Source: Streptomyces cirratus | GTDB lineage: Bacteria > Actinomycetota > Actinomycetes > Streptomycetales > Streptomycetaceae | NCBI RefSeq assembly: GCF_014650775.1 | Contig: NZ_BMVP01000015.1 | Location: 1-64,000, forward strand | Direction: 5' to 3' | Length of the DNA stretch: 64,000 bases | Shown here: in pieces, positions 57,069 to 64,000 of the stretch | How the letters are laid out: every line of letters begins with the position of its first letter | Position numbering within the stretch: the first letter of the stretch is position 1 | Position numbers and translations under genes: made by a program | The notes under the pieces: model-generated | What the model was told of the DNA's origin: nothing | What the model saw: the letters and a program-made list of their open reading frames with translations, nothing else | Databases searched by the model: none

Positions 57069-58502
57069 GTGACAGCCAAGCCCCGCATCCCCAATGTCCT
57101 GGCCGGCCGCTACGCCTCCGCGGAGCTCGCCGTCCTGTGGTCCCCCGAGTACAAGGTGACGCTGGAGCGGCGGCTGTGGCTCGCCGTGCTGCGCGCCCAG
57201 AAGGACCTCGGCATCGAGGTTCCGGACGCCGCCCTCGCCGACTACGAGCGCGTCCTGGAGACCGTCGACCTCGCCTCCATCGCCGAGCGCGAGAAGGTCA
57301 CCCGGCACGACGTGAAGGCCCGCATCGAGGAGTTCAACGCCCTCGCCGGCCACGAGCACGTCCACAAGGGCATGACCTCCCGCGACCTGACCGAGAACGT
57401 CGAGCAGCTCCAGATCCGGCTCTCCCTGGAACTGGCCCGGGACCGTACCGTCGCCGTCCTCGCCCGTCTCGGCAAGCTGGCCGGCGAGCACGCCGAGCTG
57501 GTCATGGCCGGCCGCTCCCACAACGTCGCCGCACAGGCCACCACCCTGGGCAAGCGTTTCGCCACCGCCGCCGACGAGCTGCTGGTCGCCTACGACCGCC
57601 TGGAGGACCTGCTGGCCCGCTACCCGCTGCGCGGGATCAAGGGCCCGGTCGGCACCGCCCAGGACATGCTGGACCTGCTGGGCGGCGACGCCGCCAAGCT
57701 CGCCGACCTGGAGCAGCGGATCGCGGCCCACCTCGGCTTCGCCCAGGCCTTCACCTCCGTCGGCCAGGTCTACCCGCGCTCGCTCGACTACGACGTGGTC
57801 ACCGCCCTGGTGCAGCTGGCCGCCGCCCCGTCCTCGATCGCCAAGACGATCCGCCTGATGGCCGGCCACGAGCTGGTCACCGAGGGGTTCAAGCCCGGCC
57901 AGGTCGGCTCGTCCGCGATGCCGCACAAGATGAACACCCGCTCCTGCGAGCGTGTGAACGGCCTCATGGTCATCCTGCGCGGTTACGCCTCGATGACCGG
58001 CGAGCTGGCCGGCGACCAGTGGAACGAGGGCGACGTCTCCTGCTCCGTGGTCCGCCGCGTGGCGCTGCCCGACGCGTTCTTCGCCTTCGACGGCCTGCTG
58101 GAGACCTTCCTGACCGTCCTGGACGAGTTCGGCGCCTTCCCGGCGGTCGTGGCCCGCGAGCTGGACCGCTACCTGCCCTTCCTCGCCACCACCAAGGTGC
58201 TGATGGGCGCGGTGCGGGCCGGGGTCGGCCGGGAGGCCGCCCACGAGGTCATCAAGGAGCACGCCGTTGCCTCCGCGCTCGCCATGCGCGAGCAGGGAGC
58301 CGAGCGCAACGAGCTCCTGGACAAGCTGGCCGCCGACGAGCGGATGCCGCTGGACCGGGCCCAGCTCGACGCCCTGATGGCCGACAAGCTGTCCTTCACG
58401 GGCGCCGCCGGCGACCAGGTCGCCACGGTGGTCTCCCGCATCGAGGACATCGCCAAGCAGCACCCGGAGGCCGCCGGGTACACGCCGGGGTCGATCCTCT
58501 GA
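57069..58502 (+). CDS. purB: Adenylosuccinate lyase
   Basis: GTG 57069 (VTAKPRIPNVLAGRYAS) gives 477 residues. It has the fumarase/aspartase-superfamily signature GSSAMPHKMNTRSCERVNGL (about 282-301), with TSRDLTENVEQLQI, GRSHNVAAQATTLGKRFA and KGPVGTAQDMLDLL. It acts twice in purine synthesis, on SAICAR and on adenylosuccinate. The length and NTRS form match the eukaryote-like purB group of actinomycetes. A mug-type gene overlaps its stop by 4 bp. Confidence 0.95.
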   Translation: MTAKPRIPNVLAGRYASAELAVLWSPEYKVTLERRLWLAVLRAQKDLGIEVPDAALADYERVLETVDLASIAEREKVTRHDVKARIEEFNALAGHEHVHKGMTSRDLTENVEQLQIRLSLELARDRTVAVLARLGKLAGEHAELVMAGRSHNVAAQATTLGKRFATAADELLVAYDRLEDLLARYPLRGIKGPVGTAQDMLDLLGGDAAKLADLEQRIAAHLGFAQAFTSVGQVYPRSLDYDVVTALVQLAAAPSSIAKTIRLMAGHELVTEGFKPGQVGSSAMPHKMNTRSCERVNGLMVILRGYASMTGELAGDQWNEGDVSCSVVRRVALPDAFFAFDGLLETFLTVLDEFGAFPAVVARELDRYLPFLATTKVLMGAVRAGVGREAAHEVIKEHAVASALAMREQGAERNELLDKLAADERMPLDRAQLDALMADKLSFTGAAGDQVATVVSRIEDIAKQHPEAAGYTPGSIL

Positions 58503-59041
58503 CCCCCGACGAGCTGAACGCCGCCCGCGACCGCGTCGTCCCCGACGTGGTCGCGGGCGGCCTGCGCGTCCTGTTCTGCGGGATCAATCCGGGGCTCCTC
58601 TCCGCCGCGACGGGCCACCACTTCGCCCGCCCCGGCAACCGCTTCTGGCCGGTCCTGCACCTGTCCGGTTTCACCCCGCGCCGACTGGCCCCCGCCGAGC
58701 AGGAAGAGCTGCTGTCCTACCGCCTCGGCATCACCAACGTCGTGGCCCGCGCCACGGCACGTGCCGACGAGCTGAGCGCCGAGGAGTACCGGGAGGGCGG
58801 CCGCCTGCTGACCGCGAAGGTGGAACTCCTGCGCCCCCAGTGGCTGGCCGTGGTCGGCGTCACCGCCTACCGCATCGCCTTCCAGGAGCCGAAGGCCAAG
58901 ATCGGTCCCCAGGAGCGCACCATCGGCACCACCCGCGTCTGGGCCCTCCCCAACCCCAGCGGTCTCAACGCCCACTGGACGGCGGAGACCATGGCTCAGG
59001 AGTACGCCCGCCTCCGCGCCGCCGCCGAGGGCGAACGGTAG
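58499..59041 (+). CDS. mug: G/U mismatch-specific DNA glycosylase, apparent CTG start
   Basis: The protein of about 180 residues has VLFCGINPGLLSAATGHHFARPGNRFWPVLH (active-site motif GINPG) and ALPNPSGLNAHW (NPSGLN, minor-groove wedge), the defining MUG motifs. It removes uracil or ethenocytosine opposite guanine. The conserved N-terminus (TPDELNAARDRVVPDVVAGGLRVLFCG) begins right after CTG 58499, which overlaps the purB stop as CTGA. No ATG, GTG or TTG lies in frame at that place. The first GTG (58547) would cut off conserved residues. A CTG start with coupling to purB is likely. Confidence 0.85.
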   Translation: MTPDELNAARDRVVPDVVAGGLRVLFCGINPGLLSAATGHHFARPGNRFWPVLHLSGFTPRRLAPAEQEELLSYRLGITNVVARATARADELSAEEYREGGRLLTAKVELLRPQWLAVVGVTAYRIAFQEPKAKIGPQERTIGTTRVWALPNPSGLNAHWTAETMAQEYARLRAAAEGER

Positions 59042-59092
59042 AACCTCTCCTGCCCTCTGCCCCCTGCCCCCGTCCTCTGAGTGCGGCCGGGG

Positions 59093-59530
59093 TCAGGGCG
59101 GGTCGATCACGGTGACGCAGGCCATCAGCCGGAACGGGTCCTCCGCCTCCCAGTGGGCGACGTAGGCCACGAGCCACCGGTCCTCGGCCCGCCACAGGTG
59201 CACGTGGTCGGTGCTGTTGCTGAGCTCCTCCCACGGCTCCGGTATCTCCTCCCCGTCGAGCCCCCGGCGCATCGTCCCCTCGAGGGTGAAGACCTGGGGA
59301 TCTCCCCATCGATCGGTGAGCGCCTGCTCCAGCGCCCCGTACTCGGCACTGATCTGGTCGGCCGCCTCGCTCCGCCCCGAGCCGTCGTCCTCCCAGAAGT
59401 CCCGGGTCTGCACGAGCTGGACCAGGTGGTATCCCGGCCCGCTGCTGTGCCTGCCGGACCAGACCGGTTCCGAAGGAAACACCTGCGACCGGAGCCGGTC
59501 GATCGTGTCGAGATGCTCTGCCGTGGTCAT
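59093..59530 (-). CDS. Hypothetical protein
   Basis: ATG 59530 (MTTAEHLDTIDRLRSQVFPSE) gives 145 residues, acidic and tryptophan-rich, without signal peptide or membrane helix. Codon bias is clearly coding. The pattern (LTDRWGDPQVFTLEG, HVHLWRAEDRWLVAYVAHWEAEDPFRLMACVTVID) resembles small Streptomyces immunity-like or SMI1-unrelated hypothetical proteins, but I cannot assign a family. It converges with mug. Confidence 0.6.
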   Translation of the reverse strand: MTTAEHLDTIDRLRSQVFPSEPVWSGRHSSGPGYHLVQLVQTRDFWEDDGSGRSEAADQISAEYGALEQALTDRWGDPQVFTLEGTMRRGLDGEEIPEPWEELSNSTDHVHLWRAEDRWLVAYVAHWEAEDPFRLMACVTVIDPP

Positions 59531-59984
59531 GCCGTCAGTATCTCGGCGCCCACTGACAACTGGCCCCGCGTCACGCCTTCATGCGTCGCATCGCCGGCCA
59601 TCCCGCCCCGCCCGCCACCTGGCCGTTGCCGAACGGCAGGTCCAGCAGGGAGAGTTGACGCCGTAGGAGGCCGCGGCGAGGCGGCGGACGGGGGGTCCGT
59701 TGTCCCCCCGTGCGGCAACTGCGGCCGGACGCGGTCGCCATGGAGGCCCTTCTCTCCCCGCCCGCGGTGCGGGCGCCGGCGGCGCAGTACGGCAACCGCC
59801 AAGGCCCGGACGGTGCCGGAGCGGGCCGCCGGTGCTCCGGCCGGTGGCCCGGGGGCCGACCGATGCGGGTCTCCCCGGCCTGAGACGGCCGCGTGGATCC
59901 GGCCGGTGGGGGGCCGCTTCTCGCCGCGCTACCCCGTGCGCAGTACGATCCGGCTGACAGGGCCGCTAGCTGGGAGGACACACG
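59531..59984. other. Intergenic region between hypothetical gene and ROK regulator
   Basis: This 454-bp gap has no reading frame with normal codon bias and no strong hairpin. It probably contains the promoters of both divergent genes, but nothing clear can be named. Confidence 0.3.
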
Positions 59985-61145
59985 TTGGGGCAGCTGACCG
60001 GCGGGGATCCCTCTCTGCTCCGGCGTATCAATTCGGCCGTGGTGCTGCGCGCACTGCGGGCGGCCGGATCGCCGACCCTCACCGATCTCACCAGGGTGAC
60101 CGGGCTGTCGCGGCCGACCGTGGAGGGGGTCGTCGAAGGGCTGATCGGGGCCGGGCTGGTCGTCGAAGCCGATGCCGAGGAGGGTGCGCGGCGGCAGGGC
60201 CGGCCGGCCAGGAGGTTCCGCTTCCGGGCCGAGGCGGGTCATCTGCTGGGCATCGAGATCGGCTCGCACCGGGTCGCCGTGCTGCTGTCCGGGCTGGACG
60301 GGCGGGTGATCGGGGCCGGCACCAAGGACGTCGCCGAGACGGCTTCGGCCGACGAGCGGCTGGAGCGGGTCCGCGCGGCGGTGGCGGACCTGCTGCGGCG
60401 TGCCGGTGTGCCCCGGGATTCGCTGAGGGCGGTGGGCGTCGGCAGCCCCGGCATCGTGGAAGCGGACGGCACGGTCCGCCTGGGGACGGCGCTGCCGGGC
60501 TGGACGGGGCTGCCGCTCGGCGACCGGCTGCGGCGCTCGTTCCGCTGCCCGGTGCACGTGGAGAACGACGCCAACGCCGCAGCGGTCGCCGAGCACTGGA
60601 AGGGCGCCGCGCGGGACACCGACGACATGGTCTTCGTGATGGCGGGCCTCAGCCCCGGTGCGGGCTCCCTGATCGGCGGCCGACTGCACCGCGGGTTCGG
60701 CGGGGCGGCGGGTGAGATCGGTGCGCTGCACCTGCTCGGACGCGAGGTCACGCCGGAGCGGCTGCTGTCGACCACGGGCGAGCCGCTGCACCCGCTGGAC
60801 GAGCCGGCGGTCGCGGAGGTCTTCGCGATGGCCAGGCGGGGGGACGCGCGTGCGGTGGCGGCGGTGGAGCGCTTCCTGCAACGGCTGGTACACGATGTGG
60901 CGGCGTTGGTCCTGGCGATGGACCCGGAGCTGGTGGTGGTCGGCGGCTGGGCGGCGGGCATCGACGGGGTCCTCGAACCGCTGCGCCGCGAACTGGAACG
61001 GTATTGCCTGCGCCCGCCGAAGGTGGAGCTGTCGCTCCTCGGCGAGGCGGCGGTGGCCACGGGAGCGTTGCGGCTCGCGCTGGACCACGTCGAGGAAGAG
61101 CTGTTCGCGGTGGAAAAGACGGTAACGGCCCGCCGCCGCTGGTAG
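59985..61145 (+). CDS. ROK-family transcriptional regulator (Rok7B7-like)
   Basis: TTG 59985 (MGQLTGGDPSLLRRINSAVVLRALR) follows GGGAGGA and gives 386 residues. The winged helix-turn-helix is at about 18-75 (GSPTLTDLTRVTGLSRPTVEGVVEGLIGAGLV). The ROK sugar-kinase-like domain follows with LGIEIGSHRVAV, VGVGSPGIVEADGTVRLG, VENDANAAAVAEHW and GGAAGEIGALHLL. The usual ROK zinc motif (CxCGxxGC) is missing. The N-terminus closely resembles Rok7B7, which controls sugar uptake and development, but no xylFGH transporter is beside it here. Confidence 0.87.
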   Translation: MGQLTGGDPSLLRRINSAVVLRALRAAGSPTLTDLTRVTGLSRPTVEGVVEGLIGAGLVVEADAEEGARRQGRPARRFRFRAEAGHLLGIEIGSHRVAVLLSGLDGRVIGAGTKDVAETASADERLERVRAAVADLLRRAGVPRDSLRAVGVGSPGIVEADGTVRLGTALPGWTGLPLGDRLRRSFRCPVHVENDANAAAVAEHWKGAARDTDDMVFVMAGLSPGAGSLIGGRLHRGFGGAAGEIGALHLLGREVTPERLLSTTGEPLHPLDEPAVAEVFAMARRGDARAVAAVERFLQRLVHDVAALVLAMDPELVVVGGWAAGIDGVLEPLRRELERYCLRPPKVELSLLGEAAVATGALRLALDHVEEELFAVEKTVTARRRW

Positions 61146-61346
61146 GCCGTCCCGTACGAGCTGTCGGCGGGACGGCCGGGCCACCCGTGAGCGGCGGGCT
61201 GTAGCGCCGGCTGCCGGGGAAGCGGACGCCGGCTGCGGGCGCAGGGGCCCGGGGAGGTTCGCCGCGCAGGCGCGGTCGGGCGGCGGCGGGGGCCGGACAC
61301 CGACGCGAACGCCGGCGGCCCCGGCGCCCCCTCGGCCGCGGCCGGG

Positions 61347-62114
61347 TCAGGAGGCGGCGCGGGCGGGGGCCGTGATTTCGACCCCCGAGTCGCCGAAGGT
61401 CAGGCGGCAGGTGTCCGCGCGGTACGTGGCCACGGAGACGGCTGCCGTTCCCTCGGCGGTGAAGTAGCGGGTGGTCACCAGCAGCACGGGAGCACCGGGG
61501 AGCCGGTCCAGCTCCTTGGCGTCATCGGCGCGGGCGGAACCGAGTTCCACGGACCGGTCCTGCCCGTCGAGGGTGAGCCGCTGGAGCTCCCGCAGCACCG
61601 CCCGGGCCCGCGCAGGACCGGTCGGGGCGTCGATGGCGGACAGGCCCGGCACGGATCCGGCGGGCACGTACAGCAGCTCGGCAGCGACGGCCTGCCCCTG
61701 CGTGACACGGGTCCGGCGCACCGTGTGCACCGGCTGGTCGGCGGCGAAACCCGGCCCGGCGGCCAGCAGCGCCCGTACCGCGGCGGGCGCGACGGCCTCG
61801 ACCGCGTCCACGGCCTCCCACCCGTCGGCGCTCTCTCCCGGCCAGCTGTGGCCCGTACTGCCGACGGCGACGCCCACCCGGGGCGGGGCGACGGTGGTGC
61901 CGACCCCCCGGCGCCGCTGCAGACGGCCTTCCAGCTCCAGCTGCTCCAACGCCTGGCGCAAGGTGGCACGGGCGACTCCGAAGCGGGCCGCGAGCTCCCG
62001 CTCGTTGGGCAGCACCTCACCCACGGCGAAGTCCTGGTCCAGCGCCTCGCTGAGAACGGTCTTCAGGTGCCAGTACTTCGGCTCCGGCACCGATTCGAGC
62101 TGCGTGGTCCCCAC
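61347..62114 (-). CDS. GntR-family (HutC/DasR-like) regulator with UTRA domain
   Basis: GTG 62114 (VGTTQLESVPEPKYWHLKTVLSEAL) follows AGGAGGAG and gives 255 residues, the length of DasR. The winged helix is PKYWHLKTVLSEALDQDFAVGEVLPNERELAARFGVARATLRQALEQLELEGRLQRRRGVGTTVA (about 12-77). The UTRA effector domain covers about 95-250. DasR-type regulators respond to amino-sugar phosphates. A DasR-consensus-like palindrome lies 137 bp upstream (62251-62264). It is divergent from an alpha/beta hydrolase gene. Confidence 0.87.
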   Translation of the reverse strand: MGTTQLESVPEPKYWHLKTVLSEALDQDFAVGEVLPNERELAARFGVARATLRQALEQLELEGRLQRRRGVGTTVAPPRVGVAVGSTGHSWPGESADGWEAVDAVEAVAPAAVRALLAAGPGFAADQPVHTVRRTRVTQGQAVAAELLYVPAGSVPGLSAIDAPTGPARARAVLRELQRLTLDGQDRSVELGSARADDAKELDRLPGAPVLLVTTRYFTAEGTAAVSVATYRADTCRLTFGDSGVEITAPARAAS

Positions 62115-62250
62115 CCTGACTCCTCCTGCAATCGCTGCAACGCCGTATTCCAGCGGCAGTTCCCCACCGCAGCTGCGCACCGCAGTTCCGCGCCTTTGTT
62201 TATTAAAGGTTCCTGCACTATCCCTGGCGACGATAGGACGGCGCACCACC

Positions 62251-62264
62251 TTGGTCAAGACCAA
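62251..62264. promoter_or_regulatory. DasR-response-element-like palindrome
   Basis: TTGGTCAAGACCAA is a perfect inverted repeat apart from its central AA. The core TGGTCAAGACCA differs from the DasR core TGGTCTAGACCA at one base. It lies in the 346-bp region between the divergent GntR and hydrolase genes, the natural place for autoregulation. Confidence 0.65.
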
Positions 62265-62460
62265 TGCTCGCCGCTGCGCCGGGCAGATCGGGCGTATGCG
62301 GCACATATGTATCAAGCCGTTCACAGGATGTTCGTGCGAGGGGCGCGAGCGAGGAGGCGTGGGCGAGAGAGCCCGTCACGGCGCCTTGCCCTCGGTACCT
62401 ACTGAGCGGTAGTCATTACTGACAGCCTGTCTCACACGCGTCCACCCGACGAGGAGCAGC

Positions 62461-63327
62461 ATGACCGCCACGGTCTCCTTCCCCATCGATTCGCGGCACG
62501 GCCCGCGCACCGCCACCGTCGCCTACGAGCGCAAGGGCTCCGGCGAACCGCTCCTGCTCCTGCACGGCATCGGCCACCACCACCAGGCCTGGCATCCGGT
62601 CACCGACGTCCTGGCCGCCGAGCACGACGTCATCGCCGTCGACCTGCCCGGCTTCGGGCTCTCGGGTCCGCTCCCCCACGGCGTTCCCTACGACCTGGGC
62701 ACCGTCGCCCCGGCCCTCGGCGCGCTCTGCTCCGCGCTCGGCGTCGAGCGCCCGCACGTCGCGGGGAACTCACTCGGCGGCCTGCTCGCGCTCGAAATGG
62801 CCCGTGGCGGCCTCGTCCGCTCGGTCACGGCCCTGTCCCCCGCCGGTTTCTGGTCGCCGGGCGAGCGCCGCTACGCCTTCACCGCCCTTCGCGCCATGCG
62901 CGGCGGAGCCCGGGCGCTGCCCCGCCCCGTGCTGGAACGGCTCTCCCTCACCGCCCCCGGCCGGGCGGCCCTCACCGGCAGCATCTACGCCCGCCCGGCG
63001 CGCCGCTCTCCCGAGGCCGTGGTCGCCGAGACGCTGGCCCTGCGCGGGGCCACCGGCTTCGAAGAGACGCTGGCCGCAGGCGCCGCCGTCCGGTTCACCG
63101 TCGACGTGCCCGGACTGCCCGTCACCATCGCCTGGGGCGACCGCGACCGGCTGCTCCTGCGCCGCCAGGGCGTCCGCGCGAAGCAGGCCATCCCCGGTGC
63201 CCGCCTGGTCCGGCTCCCGGGATGCGGCCACGTCCCGATGAACGACGATCCGGCGCTCGTCGCCCGGGTCATCCTCGACACGGCGCGCAGCGCCTCCCCC
63301 GCGCGCGCGGAAACGGTGATCAGCTGA
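62461..63327 (+). CDS. Alpha/beta hydrolase
   Basis: ATG 62461 after GAGGAGCAGC gives 288 residues. The oxyanion motif is LLHGIGHHHQAWHPV (HG, about 38). The nucleophile is in HVAGNSLGGLLALEMARG (GNSLG Ser, about 103). The acid is in WGDRDRLLLRRQG, and the catalytic His in LPGCGHVPMNDDP (about 257). There is no signal peptide. The esterase, lipase or dehalogenase-type substrate is not predictable. Confidence 0.88.
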   Translation: MTATVSFPIDSRHGPRTATVAYERKGSGEPLLLLHGIGHHHQAWHPVTDVLAAEHDVIAVDLPGFGLSGPLPHGVPYDLGTVAPALGALCSALGVERPHVAGNSLGGLLALEMARGGLVRSVTALSPAGFWSPGERRYAFTALRAMRGGARALPRPVLERLSLTAPGRAALTGSIYARPARRSPEAVVAETLALRGATGFEETLAAGAAVRFTVDVPGLPVTIAWGDRDRLLLRRQGVRAKQAIPGARLVRLPGCGHVPMNDDPALVARVILDTARSASPARAETVIS

Positions 63328-63332
63328 CGGGT

Positions 63333-63354
63333 GTTCACCCGCGGTTCGCGTGGG
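63333..63354 (+). promoter_or_regulatory. PHO-box-like direct repeat upstream of phoD
   Basis: GTTCACCCGCG (63333-63343) is followed at once by GTTCGCGTGGG (63344-63354), two 11-bp direct units as in Streptomyces PhoP boxes. They lie about 72-93 bp before the phoD start. The first unit fits the consensus well (GTTCACC), the second less so. Confidence 0.6.
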
Positions 63355-63425
63355 CGACGCGGCCGGGCCGGTGTGCGTCGGCACACTGGTCCGGCCCACC
63401 CCCCGCCGGTCCCTGGAGACGCACC

Positions 63426-64000
63426 ATGGCACCCACGCCGCACACCCGACGGTCCCTGCTCGGCAGTTCACTCGCCGTCCCGGTCGGCCTCGCCCTGTCC
63501 GGCGCGCTCGCCGCACCGGCGTTCGCCGTCACCGGCAAGGCGCCGGCCCTCGCCCTGTCCGGCCGGCCGAGCGCCCTGTGGGGCGCCCAGTCCGGCGAGA
63601 TCACCGCCCACTCGGCGACCGTCTGGACGCGCTCCGACCGCCCCGCCCGGATGTGCGTCGAGACGTCCCCGAGCGACTCGTTCCGCTACGGCGTGCGCCG
63701 CCACGACGGCCCCTTCCTCGGGCCCGCGACCGACTTCACCGGCATCACCACGCTGCGCGACCTGCCTCCCGGACGCCAGATCCACTACCGCGTGCTGCTC
63801 GCCGACCCCGCCGACCCGCGCCGCACGAGCGAGCCGGTCCGCGGCACTTTCCGCACCACCCCCGTCTCGCGCCGCGACGACGTGCGCTTCCTGTGGTCCG
63901 GGGACCTCGCCGGTCAGGGCTGGGGGATCAACCCCGACCTCGGCGGGTACCGCGTCTTCGAGGAAATGCGGCTGCGCGACCCCGATTTCGTCCTGTTCAG
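63426..64000 (+). CDS. phoD: PhoD-type alkaline phosphatase, Tat-exported (3' end outside window)
   Basis: The frame opens at ATG 63426 and runs off the window (191 codons seen). The N-terminus has a twin-arginine signal (HTRRSLLGSSLAVPVGLALSGALAAPAFA, residues 6-34). The PhoD N-terminal domain follows: ALWGAQSGEITAHSATVWTRSDRPARMCVE and TTLRDLPPGRQIHYRVLL. The start of the metallophosphatase domain (DDVRFLWSGDLAGQGWG) is just visible. It releases phosphate from diesters outside the cell. A PHO-box-like repeat upstream fits PhoP control. Confidence 0.88.
   Translation, partial: MAPTPHTRRSLLGSSLAVPVGLALSGALAAPAFAVTGKAPALALSGRPSALWGAQSGEITAHSATVWTRSDRPARMCVETSPSDSFRYGVRRHDGPFLGPATDFTGITTLRDLPPGRQIHYRVLLADPADPRRTSEPVRGTFRTTPVSRRDDVRFLWSGDLAGQGWGINPDLGGYRVFEEMRLRDPDFVLF

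Overview
The window is chromosomal DNA of a Streptomyces or very close relative. It is very GC-rich with strong third-position GC bias. It carries a cvn conservon, an XRE/DUF5753-DUF397-ATPase trio, DUF5999 and DUF6397 proteins, MurT/GatD, a Rok7B7-like ROK regulator and a few rare TTA leucine codons. No rRNA, tRNA, CRISPR array, insertion sequence or phage module was found. The stretch looks like core chromosome with some strain-variable regulatory and secreted-protein genes.

Layout. 0-4.4 kb (mostly minus): a secreted LGFP-repeat protein cut by the window edge, an overlapping FHA/Ser-Thr kinase pair and a DUF457 membrane protein. 4.5-9.2 kb: a DEAD-like helicase, TesB thioesterase, a YchJ-like protein and a DUF6397 protein. 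9.3-14.9 kb: a cvnABCD conservon with a second roadblock gene downstream and an MHYT-domain membrane protein upstream. 15-21 kb: a methyltransferase, DinB and MOSC proteins, a TetR regulator preceded by four tandem 9-bp repeats, a large secreted amidohydrolase with a discoidin domain, and a frameshifted remnant of a secreted protein. 21.5-29.8 kb: a molybdopterin oxidoreductase with a cytochrome b-type partner, secreted and lipoproteins, a TTA-containing STAND ATPase, and a dicistron of DUF5999 plus a 30-residue peptide.

29.9-38 kb: an acyl-CoA dehydrogenase divergent from its probable TetR regulator, peptide deformylase divergent from murT-gatD (lipid II amidation), pfkA, a CtaG-like copper/oxidase assembly protein and a PlsC acyltransferase. 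38-44.4 kb: a secreted tripeptidyl aminopeptidase and the urease operon ureABCFGD without ureE. 44.7-47 kb: a VOC protein and an abaA/whiJ-type trio. 47-51.5 kb: biotin synthesis, with bioF divergent from bioB-bioA-bioD. 51.6-59.5 kb: a lipoprotein, a methyltransferase, a GNAT protein, two tandem CNNM/CorC-type membrane proteins, a GDSL hydrolase, purB with an apparently leaderless start, and a mug-type glycosylase apparently starting at CTG. 60-64 kb: a ROK regulator, a DasR-like GntR regulator with a dre-like palindrome upstream, an alpha/beta hydrolase, and a phoD phosphatase cut by the window edge with a PHO-box-like repeat upstream.

Common regulation: four genes carry TTA codons (FHA protein, secreted amidohydrolase, STAND ATPase, DUF397 protein), so their translation should depend on the bldA tRNA and be linked to development. 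All start choices, operators and terminators were read by eye from the sequence. Families were assigned from recalled motifs, not from searches.
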